A stretch of 64,000 nt of DNA from Natronomicrosphaera sp040876735 (GTDB lineage Bacteria > Planctomycetota > Phycisphaerae > Phycisphaerales > Phycisphaeraceae): assembly GCA_040876735.1 (NCBI GenBank), contig JBBDPC010000100.1:27500-91499 (forward strand), read 5' to 3'. The notes beneath the pieces are model-generated. The model was not told the DNA's origin and searched no databases. It worked only from the letters and a program-made list of their open reading frames with translations. The position numbers and the translations under genes were made by a program. Position 1 is the first letter of the stretch, and each line of letters begins with the position of its first letter. Positions 42,740-51,327 of the stretch are shown piece by piece.

Positions 42740-44811
42740 TGCACATACTGGTCACCGGCGCCACCGGATTCCTCGGCCGACACCTGCTGCCGCCACTGCT
42801 CGATGCCGGCCACCGGGTCCGCGTGCTCGTGCGCGATCCGCAACGCGCCCGACGTCACCTGCCACGCCACGTCGACTGCCACGTCGGCGACCTCACCGAC
42901 CCCGCCACGCTCGCCGACCTGTGCGACGGCATCGACGCGGTCATCCACCTCGCCGCCGCCACCGCCGGCGACTGGCCCACGCAGCAACGCGCCACCGTCG
43001 ACGGCACGGCCGCCCTGCTCGCCGCCTGCCGCCATGCCACGCCGCCCGTGCGACGCTTCATCCACGTCAGCACCATTGCCGTCTACGACACCGGACACCT
43101 CACCCACGGCCAGACGCTCGCCCCCGACGCCCCGCTCGCCGCGTCCACCCCGGCGCTTGGCCCCTACGCCCGCGCGAAGCTCGACGCCGAGCAACACGTC
43201 CGCCGCACCGCCGACGCCGACCACCTCGCACTCACCGTCGTCCGTCCCGGCCTCGTCTACGGCCCCGGCCACGTCCTCTTCGAACACCTGGGCCAACCCA
43301 TCCCCCGCCTCAACCGCCGGCTCGCCTACGGCTCGCCCCGCCAGCGCCTCCCGCTCGTCCATGTCGACAGCGTCGCCGACGCGCTCCTCCGCATCCTCCA
43401 CACCCCCGCCACCGTCGGCCAGACCTACAACCTCGTCGACGAACCCAACTGCACCCGCGCCGCCTACCTCGCCCTCTACCAGCAACTCACCCGCCGTCCC
43501 CAACGCGCCTGGCACCTGCCCGCCGGCCCGCTCGCCTTTGCCTGCGACACCCTCCGCCGACTCCGGCTCAACGCGCCCCCCGGCGAGAAAATCCGCACCC
43601 GCGCCCTCAGCCTCCGCTACCACACCGCCAACCTCGCCACCGACACCGGCTGGCAACCACGACGACCGCTCCGCGACCCGCTCGCCCACGCCATCGCCCA
43701 CTCCCCCGGCCACGGCAAGCCCCTCCGCGCCGCCATCGTCGGCGCCGGCATGAACGCCCGCTATCACATCCGCCCGCTCCAGGCTCACCCGCACGTTCAA
43801 CTCGTCGCCATCGTCGACAAGCAGGTCGACCGAGCCGCCGCCCTGGCAGACGCGTATGACATCCCCTTCGCCACCGACTCGCTCGATGAGTTGTTCGACT
43901 CGGCCGTGCCTGACGTCGTCCACCTTGTCACGCCGCCGCAGACGCACGCCGACCTCGCCTGCGACCTCATGCAGCGCGGCGCGGATGTGCTGTGCGAGAA
44001 GCCGCTGGCGATGACGCGCGACGAGTGTCGGCGGATGGCGCGTGTCGCCGACGAGCATGGTCGGTCGCTGGCAGTCAACCACAACCTCTGGTTCGACCCC
44101 CGCCTCGTCGCCGCCCGCCGACTCGTCGCCAACGGCGGCGTCGGCGACGTGCTTCACATCGAGACCTTCCGCGCCTTCGCCCCGCGTGGCATGACAAACC
44201 AGCCCGACGCCCGCGCCGCATGGCTCAACGCCCTGCCCGGCGGCCTGCTCGAAGACGTCGCGCCCCATCCGCTCTACGCCACGCTCGGCTTCCTGAGCCT
44301 CAACGCCCAGCCGCAACATCTCCAGACCTGGGCCACCGGCCGGCATGACGACGCCGATGACGAACTGCGCCTCACCCTCGCCGACGGCCGCGCCACGGCG
44401 CACGTCACCCTCTCGCTCAACGCGCGGCCCGACACGTTCACCCTCCGCATCCACGGCACGAAGGCCACGCTCCATGTCGACGTCCAGAACATGCTCCTCC
44501 ACCGCCAGCGTGCCCGCGACCGCGGCCCCCGCGCCCTCGACCGCGCCCGACAACTCGCCCGCCACAGCGTCGCCAATCTCACCCAGACCGCCGGCAATGC
44601 CCTCCGCCTCGCCGCCCGGCGCACCGCCCCGCCCGGCGACATGACCGCCCTCATCCACGCCCACCTCCAGTCCCGCCTCGATGACCGCCCCTTCTCCCTC
44701 GGCTCGGCCCAGGGCGAACAGGTCGTCGCCATCCTCGAACAGGCCTGGCCCCGCCACACCGCCTCCGCCCCGCCAACGCCCGCCGCGGCCCACCCCTCCC
44801 GCGCCGGATGA
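42739..44811 (+). CDS. fusion: NAD-dependent epimerase/dehydratase + Gfo/Idh/MocA oxidoreductase
   Basis: This 690-residue protein has two dehydrogenases in one chain. The N-terminal extended SDR (1-315) carries HILVTGATGFLGRHLLPPLL, STIAVYDTG and the YARAK catalytic pair (about 143). The C-terminal Gfo/Idh/MocA part (about 328-690) carries RAAIVGAGMNARYHIRPL and DVLCEKPLA (Lys about 420), with GGLLEDVAPHPLYA in the substrate domain. Both NAD sites are intact. They probably carry out consecutive steps on a nucleotide sugar for the glycan made by the linked glycosyltransferase. The joined frame is continuous with no internal start, so the fusion is real. Confidence 0.88.
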   Translation: MHILVTGATGFLGRHLLPPLLDAGHRVRVLVRDPQRARRHLPRHVDCHVGDLTDPATLADLCDGIDAVIHLAAATAGDWPTQQRATVDGTAALLAACRHATPPVRRFIHVSTIAVYDTGHLTHGQTLAPDAPLAASTPALGPYARAKLDAEQHVRRTADADHLALTVVRPGLVYGPGHVLFEHLGQPIPRLNRRLAYGSPRQRLPLVHVDSVADALLRILHTPATVGQTYNLVDEPNCTRAAYLALYQQLTRRPQRAWHLPAGPLAFACDTLRRLRLNAPPGEKIRTRALSLRYHTANLATDTGWQPRRPLRDPLAHAIAHSPGHGKPLRAAIVGAGMNARYHIRPLQAHPHVQLVAIVDKQVDRAAALADAYDIPFATDSLDELFDSAVPDVVHLVTPPQTHADLACDLMQRGADVLCEKPLAMTRDECRRMARVADEHGRSLAVNHNLWFDPRLVAARRLVANGGVGDVLHIETFRAFAPRGMTNQPDARAAWLNALPGGLLEDVAPHPLYATLGFLSLNAQPQHLQTWATGRHDDADDELRLTLADGRATAHVTLSLNARPDTFTLRIHGTKATLHVDVQNMLLHRQRARDRGPRALDRARQLARHSVANLTQTAGNALRLAARRTAPPGDMTALIHAHLQSRLDDRPFSLGSAQGEQVVAILEQAWPRHTASAPPTPAAAHPSRAG

Positions 44812-44832
44812 AAACGGCGATATGATAAGGCC

Positions 44833-45498
44833 ATGGCCAAAGACCTCACCCGACATCAGGAAGGCATCGTCAAGCGCTACTACGAGCACCAGGAGACGAC
44901 GCGGTCGAACCGGTTGTCCGACCTGGTCGCCGAGATCTGGCTGTGCGAAGACCCGAAGAAAGCGACCAAGCTGTGGGGCCACGTGCAGGTGGCGCTGATG
45001 AAGGCCGGCTGCAACGCGACGCTGGCGGCGAAGGTCGTCGGGAACATGGACACTGAAGCGCTGGCGAAGCTGGTGCAGGAGATCGACGCCGGCCGAACGC
45101 CGACGGCGGGCGGCGGCGGCGCGCCGGCCGGGGCCGGGGGCGAGTCCGGGGGTGCGACGGCGGCCGGCGACGACAGCCCCAAGCTTGCCCGAGGCGCACA
45201 GTCGGTCGCGGACGGCCGGAGCATCGAGCAGATGAAGCGTGAGAAGGCCGCGGCCGGCGGGTATGACTCGCTGGAGGAAGGCAACCTCAAGCGGGCGATG
45301 AACGCGTTTCGCCGAAAGCTGAAAAACATCCGCCGCGACGACGAGTCGCAGATTCGCGGGCGGTACGTCACGCGCGGCGAAGCGTCGAAGATCGTCGCCA
45401 TCAGCCCCCCTTACGAGTTCCCGCCCGCGGTCTGGCAGGAGCTGGCCCGCCTCGGCCGACTCAAGCATGCCGGGCAGGGGACGTATCAGCTTCCGTAA
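44833..45498 (+). CDS. conserved hypothetical protein (Planctomycetes-type)
   Basis: This 221-residue protein has two folded ends around a Gly/Ala-rich linker (about 92-120). The N-terminal part is MAKDLTRHQEGIVKRYYEHQ followed by LVAEIWLCEDPKKATKLW. The C-terminal part (about 160-221) is LKNIRRDDESQIRGRYVTRGE and ISPPYEFPPAVWQELARLGR, which looks like a small helical/beta fold with a strong basic patch. I believe similar proteins occur in Planctomycetes only, but could not check. No enzymatic motif. It follows the fusion gene by 21 bp and may belong to the operon. Confidence 0.75.
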   Translation: MAKDLTRHQEGIVKRYYEHQETTRSNRLSDLVAEIWLCEDPKKATKLWGHVQVALMKAGCNATLAAKVVGNMDTEALAKLVQEIDAGRTPTAGGGGAPAGAGGESGGATAAGDDSPKLARGAQSVADGRSIEQMKREKAAAGGYDSLEEGNLKRAMNAFRRKLKNIRRDDESQIRGRYVTRGEASKIVAISPPYEFPPAVWQELARLGRLKHAGQGTYQLP

Positions 45499-45520
45499 GC
45501 GCACGGTTGCGTGTTCCCCG

Positions 45521-45600
45521 ATAGCCCCACGCGGTCCCGGAAAAGCGTGGGGTTTTGGATCACCGGACGCCGTGAACCCCACGCTTCGGCGTGGGGCTAT
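45521..45600. repeat. ATAGCCCCACGC palindrome pair, diverged copy
   Basis: ATAGCCCCACGC and AACCCCACGCTTCGGCGTGG face each other in the same plan as the element at 46635-46708. It lies between the hypothetical gene and the yegS-like kinase. Confidence 0.8.
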
Positions 45601-45661
45601 TGGCTTACATTGTCTTTCTCTACATGCTCTGCGCCCGCGCCTTGCTGCATACAGTTAGACG

Positions 45662-46612
45662 ATGGCCGATCGACAATCCCTATGTCTGCTGGTCAACGAA
45701 CGCGGAGGGGCTGACGACCGCCTTCGGCCTGCGGTGCAGGCGCTGCGTGAGGCGGGGCATCGCATCGAGGTGCGCCTGCTCTGGGAGCCGGGCCAGGGCC
45801 GGCAGTTCGCCGCCGAGGCCGTGCGTCAACATACGTTTGACGCCATCGTGGCCGGCGGCGGGGACGGCACGCTCAACGAAGTGATCAACGGCGTCATGGC
45901 CGCCGCACCGGACCGGCCGCCCATGGTCGGCGTGTTGCCGTTCGGCACGGCCAACGACTTCGCCCTCGCCGCCGGCATGCCCGCCGACGACCCCGCCACG
46001 GCGTTACGGCTTCTCACTGAAATCGAACCGCGCCGCGTCGACCTCGGCCAGGTCGTCGGGCGATGGTTCGTCAACGCCGCCACCGTCGGCCTCGGCGCGG
46101 AGATCACCGCCGACACCCCCAAGCCGCTCAAGCAACTGCTCGGCGGCGCCGCCTATTCGCTCAACGCCCTGGTCAAGCTCGCCGACCACACGCCTCGCGC
46201 CGCCGCCATCACCGCGCCGGACCCCGGTGACGCCGCCGACCTGCAATGGCAAGGCGACCTGCTCATGCTCATCGTCGCCAACGCCCGCACCGCCGGCGGC
46301 GGGTACGCCATCGCGCCCGGCGACGCCCGGCTCGACGACGGCCTGCTCGACGTGACCCTCATCGCCAACGCCCCGCGCCGCGAGCTGACCGAAGCCTTGA
46401 CCAACCTCGTCACCACCGGCCGCGCCGGCCACCCGGCCGTCCTCCAGCGCCGCGTGCCCTGGCTGGAGCTTGACGCCGAGCAACCGCTCACCGTCAATCT
46501 CGACGGCGAATCATTGCACCTGCAACATGCCCGCTTCAGCGTGCAGCCGGCCGCGCTGCCGATGCTGATCGCCGACGACACGGCGTTTCGTGCGGAACGT
46601 GAACAAACGTGA
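45662..46612 (+). CDS. yegS: YegS-like lipid kinase (diacylglycerol kinase family)
   Basis: This 316-residue protein has the DAGK catalytic nucleotide motif IVAGGGDGTLNEVINGV (about residue 63) and GVLPFGTANDFALA (about 95). The C-terminal domain has VGLGAEIT and IAPGDARLDDGLLDVTLI, as in YegS (299 residues). It phosphorylates a lipid such as phosphatidylglycerol or diacylglycerol at the membrane. There is no clear partner in the operon; clpP follows after an inverted repeat. Confidence 0.85.
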   Translation: MADRQSLCLLVNERGGADDRLRPAVQALREAGHRIEVRLLWEPGQGRQFAAEAVRQHTFDAIVAGGGDGTLNEVINGVMAAAPDRPPMVGVLPFGTANDFALAAGMPADDPATALRLLTEIEPRRVDLGQVVGRWFVNAATVGLGAEITADTPKPLKQLLGGAAYSLNALVKLADHTPRAAAITAPDPGDAADLQWQGDLLMLIVANARTAGGGYAIAPGDARLDDGLLDVTLIANAPRRELTEALTNLVTTGRAGHPAVLQRRVPWLELDAEQPLTVNLDGESLHLQHARFSVQPAALPMLIADDTAFRAEREQT

Positions 46613-46634
46613 AAACAAGCAACGGCCTGCGGCC

Positions 46635-46708
46635 AATAGCCCCACGCGGAAGCGTGGGGTTTGCAGCGTCCGGAGATCCAAAACCCCACGCTTCCGCGTG
46701 GGGCTATT
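46635..46708. repeat. inverted repeat with 28-bp perfect arms, ATAGCCCCACGC family
   Basis: The arm at 46635-46662 (AATAGCCCCACGCGGAAGCG...) is the exact reverse complement of 46681-46708, with an 18-bp spacer. Each arm is itself a palindrome, so the RNA can form either two small hairpins or one long one. Between yegS and clpP. Confidence 0.9.
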
Positions 46709-46811
46709 GATTCACGCTTCCCTCACCACCGCCGGCTACCCATCGCCGGGCGTGACGGCTATCATGGGAACCCCAAAGCGTCTGTACTTGCCGACTTCAA
46801 ATGATTCTGAC

Positions 46812-47558
46812 ATGAGACAAAGCGACAAGCCCATGCCCACGATCCACTCGCCTGCCGACTTTCCCGCCATGCCCGGCTTCCCGGCGCTGCACCAGCCCGC
46901 CGCGTCGCCGACCGAACACGCGCCTTCGACGGCCGGCTTCGACCCGATGGCGATGGCCATGGCCACCCCGCCCATCGGCCGGTACCGCGAAATGACCATC
47001 GACGAGATGCTGCTCGAAAACCGGGTCATCTTCCTCGTCGGCGAAATCAACCACGCCTCGGCCACCGGCGTCATCATGCGCCTGCTCTACCTCCAGAGCC
47101 AGAAGAAAGGCGTCGACATCAACCTCTACGTCAACTCGCCCGGCGGCGCGGTCGACGACACGCTGGCCATCTACGACACCATCCAGTTCCTCGAATGTGA
47201 GGTCGCCACCTACTGCATCGGCAAGGCGATGAGCGGCGGCGCCATCGTTCTCGCCGCCGGCACGAAGGGCAAACGCTACATCCTCCCCCACGCCAAGGTC
47301 ATGATCCACCAGCCCTACGGCGGCGTGTACGGCCAGACCACCGACGTCCAGATCCAAGCCGAGGAAATCCTCAAAACCAAGGACCAGCTCAACGGCATCC
47401 TCGCCCGCCACACCGGCCAGACCAAAGAGCAGATCGAAGAAGATTCCGAACGCGATAAGTTCTTCTCCGCCCAGGAAGCCAAGGCGTACGGCCTCGTCGA
47501 CGAAGTGATCGAAAAAACCCAGCCCAACGAAACCAACACGCCCAACAAGCCTGAGTAA
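46812..47558 (+). CDS. clpP: ATP-dependent Clp protease proteolytic subunit
   Basis: The protein is about 248 residues from the ATG at 46812; ATGs at 46764 and 46833 are alternatives, and none has a good ribosome site. After a Met/Pro/Ala-rich leader of about 55 residues, the ClpP core starts at MTIDEMLLENRVIFLVGEI. Catalytic Ser is in GKAMSGGAIVLAAG, His in VMIHQPYGG and Asp in ERDKFFSAQEA. It forms the tetradecameric peptidase used with ClpX or ClpA. No chaperone gene is adjacent. The long leader is unusual and could be a processed propeptide. Confidence 0.92.
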   Translation: MRQSDKPMPTIHSPADFPAMPGFPALHQPAASPTEHAPSTAGFDPMAMAMATPPIGRYREMTIDEMLLENRVIFLVGEINHASATGVIMRLLYLQSQKKGVDINLYVNSPGGAVDDTLAIYDTIQFLECEVATYCIGKAMSGGAIVLAAGTKGKRYILPHAKVMIHQPYGGVYGQTTDVQIQAEEILKTKDQLNGILARHTGQTKEQIEEDSERDKFFSAQEAKAYGLVDEVIEKTQPNETNTPNKPE

Positions 47559-47584
47559 TCACACCTGACACGCACACCACCCCC

Positions 47585-47613
47585 GAAGCCCACGGATTCA
47601 ATCCGTGGGCTTC
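47585..47613. repeat. perfect REP-like palindrome after clpP
   Basis: 14-bp perfect arms around one base: GAAGCCCACGGATT C AATCCGTGGGCTTC. It lies 26 bp past the clpP stop and 29 bp before the next start. Confidence 0.95.
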
Positions 47614-47642
47614 TTGTTTGAGCCTCAAAGGAACCCACACCC

Positions 47643-47888
47643 ATGCCCGCAACGCCCCCCACCGGCTGGCCCGCCTATGCCCTGGGCGCCGTGCTCGGCG
47701 CTGTCGGCGGACTGCTGGCGGCGGAGTTGAGCTTCATGCTCACCGGCGCGATCACCGGCCGGGGGTGGGCCGATGGCGCGTGGTGGCAGTACGGGGTCGC
47801 CGGGCTGGCGTTTCTCGCCGTGGCGATGGGCGTGATGGTCGTGGTCGGCCGGCGGGTGCGGGCGGCGGTGCGGCGCAAGGACGGGTGA
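47643..47888 (+). CDS. small two-helix membrane protein
   Basis: This 81-residue protein has two hydrophobic helices (about 12-36 and 48-68) and a basic tail (RRVRAAVRRKD). AAAGGAA lies about 9 nt upstream of the ATG. No family is recognised; it precedes the SEDS-murG group and could belong to the same transcript. Confidence 0.55.
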   Translation: MPATPPTGWPAYALGAVLGAVGGLLAAELSFMLTGAITGRGWADGAWWQYGVAGLAFLAVAMGVMVVVGRRVRAAVRRKDG

Positions 47889-47949
47889 CGGAGGGGCGGG
47901 CGTCAAAACATTTGCATGACCACCCCGGGCGTTGGCCGATAAGCAGAGC

Positions 47950-49128
47950 ATGTTGCGGTCCGCGCATCTCGTGCAACTGGCGGTCGTCGCTCTGCTGGGC
48001 GTCGGGGTGCTCATGGTGCACTCTGCATCGCTGCACGTCGGCGGGGGTGCGGCGGGCGAGGGCGGGCTGCTGGCGATGTTCGCGTCGCGCCACACCGTTT
48101 ACGCCGGGCTGGCGATCGCGGCGATGCTGCTGGCCAGCCGAATCAACGTCCGCGAGTTGTTCCGGCATCACGGGTGGACGAACCCGCTGTGGCTGATCGT
48201 GCTGCTGGCTTTGGGGCTGGCGGCGGCGACGCTGGTGCCGGGCTACGGCGTCTCGGTCAAGGGCGCCAGCCGGTGGCTTTACCTGGGGCCCGCGTCGTGG
48301 GGGCTGACGTTTCAGCCGTCGGAACTGGTCAAGTGGGTGGTTGTGCTGGCGATCGCCTGGTGGTGCGCCCGGCGGCGCGGGGTGATGCACCGCTTCTGGC
48401 ACGGACTGATGCCGGCGATGCTGCTGATCGGCGTCGCGTGCGGGCTGGTGATCGTCGAAGACTGGGGCACGGCCGCGCTGATCGGCGTCGTCGCGGGCTG
48501 CCTGCTGATCGCCGGCGGGGCACGGCTGTGGCAACTGGCGCTGCTGGCGCCGCCCGCGCTGGCGGGTGCGGGGGCGATGATCCTCCACAGCCCCTACCGC
48601 GTGACCCGACTGACGACGTTTCTCGACCCCTGGCAGGACCCGGCCGGGGCGGGCTACCACTCGATCCAGTCGATGCTCGCCATCGCCCAAGGCGGCCTGA
48701 CCGGGCGCGGCCTGGGCAACGGCATACAGAAGTTCGGCTACCTGCCGGAGGACACGACCGACTTCATCTTCGCCGTGATCTGCGAAGAGATGGGCTTGGC
48801 CGGGGCGGGACTGGTGGTGGCGCTCTACCTGGTGATTCTGTGGGTCGGGCTGGGCATTGTGCGCGACTGCCGGGACACGTTCGGCCGACTGGTCGGGCTC
48901 GGGGCGCTGCTGATGGTGGGGTTGCAGGCGGCGATCAACATAGCGGTGGTGACGGTGGTGGTGCCGACGAAGGGGATCGCGCTGCCGCTGGTCAGTGCCG
49001 GGGGGACCGGGTGGATCCTCACCGCCTTCGGCCTGGGGCTGGTGGCGGCGCTGGACAATGCGAACGATGAAGAGCGGGCGGCGGATGAGCCGGGCGTGGC
49101 GGTCGAGCCGCGGTTGCGGCCGATCTGA
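47950..49128 (+). CDS. ftsW: SEDS peptidoglycan polymerase (FtsW/RodA/SpoVE)
   Basis: The protein is about 392 residues from the ATG at 47950; a TTG at 47932 would add six residues. It has ten membrane helices and SEDS motifs: LQFQPSELVK-like FQPSELVKWVVV, DFIFAVICEEMGLAGA and PTKGIALPLVSAGGTGW near the end. SEDS proteins polymerise lipid II glycan strands with a class B PBP. Proximity to murG favours the FtsW branch over RodA. The tail is polar and cytosolic. No penicillin-binding protein lies next to it. Confidence 0.9.
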   Translation: MLRSAHLVQLAVVALLGVGVLMVHSASLHVGGGAAGEGGLLAMFASRHTVYAGLAIAAMLLASRINVRELFRHHGWTNPLWLIVLLALGLAAATLVPGYGVSVKGASRWLYLGPASWGLTFQPSELVKWVVVLAIAWWCARRRGVMHRFWHGLMPAMLLIGVACGLVIVEDWGTAALIGVVAGCLLIAGGARLWQLALLAPPALAGAGAMILHSPYRVTRLTTFLDPWQDPAGAGYHSIQSMLAIAQGGLTGRGLGNGIQKFGYLPEDTTDFIFAVICEEMGLAGAGLVVALYLVILWVGLGIVRDCRDTFGRLVGLGALLMVGLQAAINIAVVTVVVPTKGIALPLVSAGGTGWILTAFGLGLVAALDNANDEERAADEPGVAVEPRLRPI

Positions 49129-49171
49129 CTTTGACTGACCAGCCAACATTGAACCGGGGAGGCACCGCAAC

Positions 49172-49453
49172 ATGAAACTGAATGTGATCACCGTGTTCGC
49201 AACCGTGACGGCGGCGGCGCTGGTGGGTGGCGCCATGGGCGGCGGCTTTGGTTACGGCGCGGGCCTGCTGGCGCCGGACCTGTTTTCGACGCTGATTCCA
49301 TGGGAGACACTCGAACCCGTCGGCACGGCCACGGTGCTCAGCGCGGCCGTGGGCATCCTGCTCGGCGGCGGGTTGGGGGTGTTCGGCGTGCTGGTGCAGA
49401 TCGTGGCGTCGCTGATCAACCGACGGCGTGGTGCGGCGAGTGAACAGGCATGA
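49172..49453 (+). CDS. small two-helix membrane protein between ftsW and murG
   Basis: This 93-residue protein has an N-terminal hydrophobic helix (about 6-32, Gly-rich GGAMGGGFGYGAG) and a second helix (about 52-82). GGGGAGG lies 9 nt upstream of the ATG, a strong ribosome site. Its stop overlaps the murG start (ATGA), so murG translation is coupled to it. The function is unknown; its position suggests a role in cell-wall synthesis. Confidence 0.75.
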   Translation: MKLNVITVFATVTAAALVGGAMGGGFGYGAGLLAPDLFSTLIPWETLEPVGTATVLSAAVGILLGGGLGVFGVLVQIVASLINRRRGAASEQA

Positions 49454-50586
49454 GCGAATCGACCACGGTGCTGTTGGCCGGCGGGGGCACGGGCGGGCAT
49501 ATCTTTCCCAATGCGGCGGTGCTGGAGCGGCTGCACGAAAGTGGTGCGGAGGTGCGGGGGGATATCCGGGGGCACTTCGTGCTGTCGCGGCGGGCGTTGG
49601 ATGGGCAGATCGCGGCGAAGCTGGGGGTGGCTTACACGGGCATTGCGGCCGAGCCGTTCGGGGTGCGGCCGGGGGCGTTGTGGCGGTTTGCGCGTGGGTT
49701 TCGGGCGGGGAAGCGGGAGGTGGCGGAACTGATCGAGCGCAGTGGGGCACGGGTGATGGTGGCGACGGGGGGGTTTGTGTCGGGGCCGGCGGTGCGGGCG
49801 GCGCGGGAGGCGGGGGTGGTGGTGGCACTGGTGAATCTCGATGCGGTGCCGGGGCGGGCGAACGCGTGGCTGGCCGGGCAGGTGGACAAGGTGTTCAGTG
49901 TGTATGCACATCGGTCGCTGCCGGGGGCGGAGCGGATCGGGCTGCCGCTGCGACGGGCGGCGGTGCGGGCGGACGTGACGCAGGATGATGCGCGGGAGGG
50001 GTTGGGGCTGAGCCGGGCGCGGCGGACGTTGCTGGTCACGGCCGGGTCGCAGGGGGCGGTGAGCGTGAACCGGGCGATGATGGCGTTGTGTGACCGGCCG
50101 GCGGTGCGCGAGGCGCTGCGGCAGCGGTGGCAGGTGCTGCACCTGGCGGGCGAGAAGCAGCGCGAGGAAGTGGCGAGCGCATATGAAGCGGCGGGCGTGT
50201 CGGCGACCGTGCTGGCGTTCTGCGATCAGATGGGGCTGGCGTGGCGGGCGGCGGACCTGGCGGTGACACGGGCCGGGGCGGGGTCGGTGGCGGAGGCGTG
50301 GGCGAACCGGGTGCCGAGCGTGTTCCTGCCTTACCCATATCACAAGGATGAGCACCAGCGGCTGAATGCGCAGCCGATGGCGGACGCCGGCGGAGCCGTG
50401 GTGGTGCGCGACGCGGTGGAGCCGGCGGCGAACGTGGCGGCGCTGGCCCCGCTGCTCGAACCGTTGCTGGCGGACGATGCGAAGCGGGCGGCGATGCGAG
50501 AGGCGCTGGACCGCGACCCGCCGCCGGACGGCGCGGATGCGGTGACGGCCTGGATTCGCGCGACACCTGCGTTCCGGGCGCTCTAG
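49450..50586 (+). CDS. murG: UDP-GlcNAc:lipid I N-acetylglucosaminyltransferase
   Basis: This 378-residue GT-B enzyme adds GlcNAc to lipid I to give lipid II on the cytoplasmic membrane face. Motifs: VLLAGGGTGGHIFPNAAVL (lipid/phosphate loop), VMVATGGFVSGPAVRAA, LLVTAGSQGAVSVN, FCDQMGLAWRAADLAVTRAGAGSVAEAW (UDP-GlcNAc site) and PYPYHKDEHQRLNA. Length is typical (E. coli 355). It is coupled to the preceding small membrane gene by an ATGA overlap. Confidence 0.93.
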   Translation: MSESTTVLLAGGGTGGHIFPNAAVLERLHESGAEVRGDIRGHFVLSRRALDGQIAAKLGVAYTGIAAEPFGVRPGALWRFARGFRAGKREVAELIERSGARVMVATGGFVSGPAVRAAREAGVVVALVNLDAVPGRANAWLAGQVDKVFSVYAHRSLPGAERIGLPLRRAAVRADVTQDDAREGLGLSRARRTLLVTAGSQGAVSVNRAMMALCDRPAVREALRQRWQVLHLAGEKQREEVASAYEAAGVSATVLAFCDQMGLAWRAADLAVTRAGAGSVAEAWANRVPSVFLPYPYHKDEHQRLNAQPMADAGGAVVVRDAVEPAANVAALAPLLEPLLADDAKRAAMREALDRDPPPDGADAVTAWIRATPAFRAL

Positions 50587-50631
50587 AATGATGCCTGCGT
50601 TCCAGAGCCGAGCCATGAGCAGGAGCCTTCC

Positions 50632-51306
50632 ATGCCCGAGCCCGCGGAGATCACGGCCATCAAGCCCACGCAGCGTGACCCGGCCCGGGCGACGGTGCGG
50701 GTGGGCCGGAAGGTCGTGGCCACGCTGCCCCGACAGCGGATCGCCGAGCTGGAGCTGACGGTGGGCATGGCGTGGACCGAGGCGCTGGCGGCGCGGGTGG
50801 CCGAGGCGGCGGTGTATGACAAGGCGTTGCGGCAGGCGATGAACCGGCTGGCACGGCGGGGTCGCAGTCGGCATGAGCTGGACCGGAAGCTGCGTGAACT
50901 GGGCTACGAGCAAGGCGTGCGCGACCGTGTGCTGGAGCGACTGACGGAGCTGGGTTTTCTGGATGACGAAGCGCTGGGCCGGGCGCTGGTGCGCGAGATT
51001 CAGAACCGCAGGCCGGCGGGCCCGCACCTGCTGCGGCAGAAGCTGCGGCATAAGGGGCTGGACCGGGCGTTGATCGACCGGCTGCTGGCCGAGACCCGCG
51101 AAGTGCAGGACCAGGCCGGCGACGCCGAGACGCTGCTCCGCCAGCGCCTGCGTGCCATGGCCCGGCTGGACCCGGCGACCCGCAAACGCCGACTCTACGG
51201 CCTGCTCACCCGGCGCGGCTTCGACGTCGACGCCATCCAGGCCGCCTTCGCCGCCGTCGCCGACCAGCTCGCCTCCACCGACCCCCAGGACCCCTCCCCC
51301 GACTGA
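50632..51306 (+). CDS. recX: regulatory protein RecX
   Basis: This 224-residue helical-repeat protein limits RecA filament growth. The RecX pattern is clear in the middle: AVYDKALRQAMNRLARRGRS, RHELDRKLRELGY, VLERLTELGFLDDEALGRAL and RRPAGPHLLRQKLRHKGLDR, with further three-helix repeats to the end. The first 50 residues form an N-terminal beta region common in larger RecX proteins. recA is not in the window. Confidence 0.85.
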   Translation: MPEPAEITAIKPTQRDPARATVRVGRKVVATLPRQRIAELELTVGMAWTEALAARVAEAAVYDKALRQAMNRLARRGRSRHELDRKLRELGYEQGVRDRVLERLTELGFLDDEALGRALVREIQNRRPAGPHLLRQKLRHKGLDRALIDRLLAETREVQDQAGDAETLLRQRLRAMARLDPATRKRRLYGLLTRRGFDVDAIQAAFAAVADQLASTDPQDPSPD

Positions 51307-51327
51307 CACACACCCCACGCCTCGGCA

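Noticed and set aside
42571..45582. Open frame of about 1000 codons on the minus strand
   Set aside because: It is an antisense shadow of the flippase-like, SDR-Gfo fusion and hypothetical genes, caused by high GC. The plus-strand proteins have clear domains and motifs.
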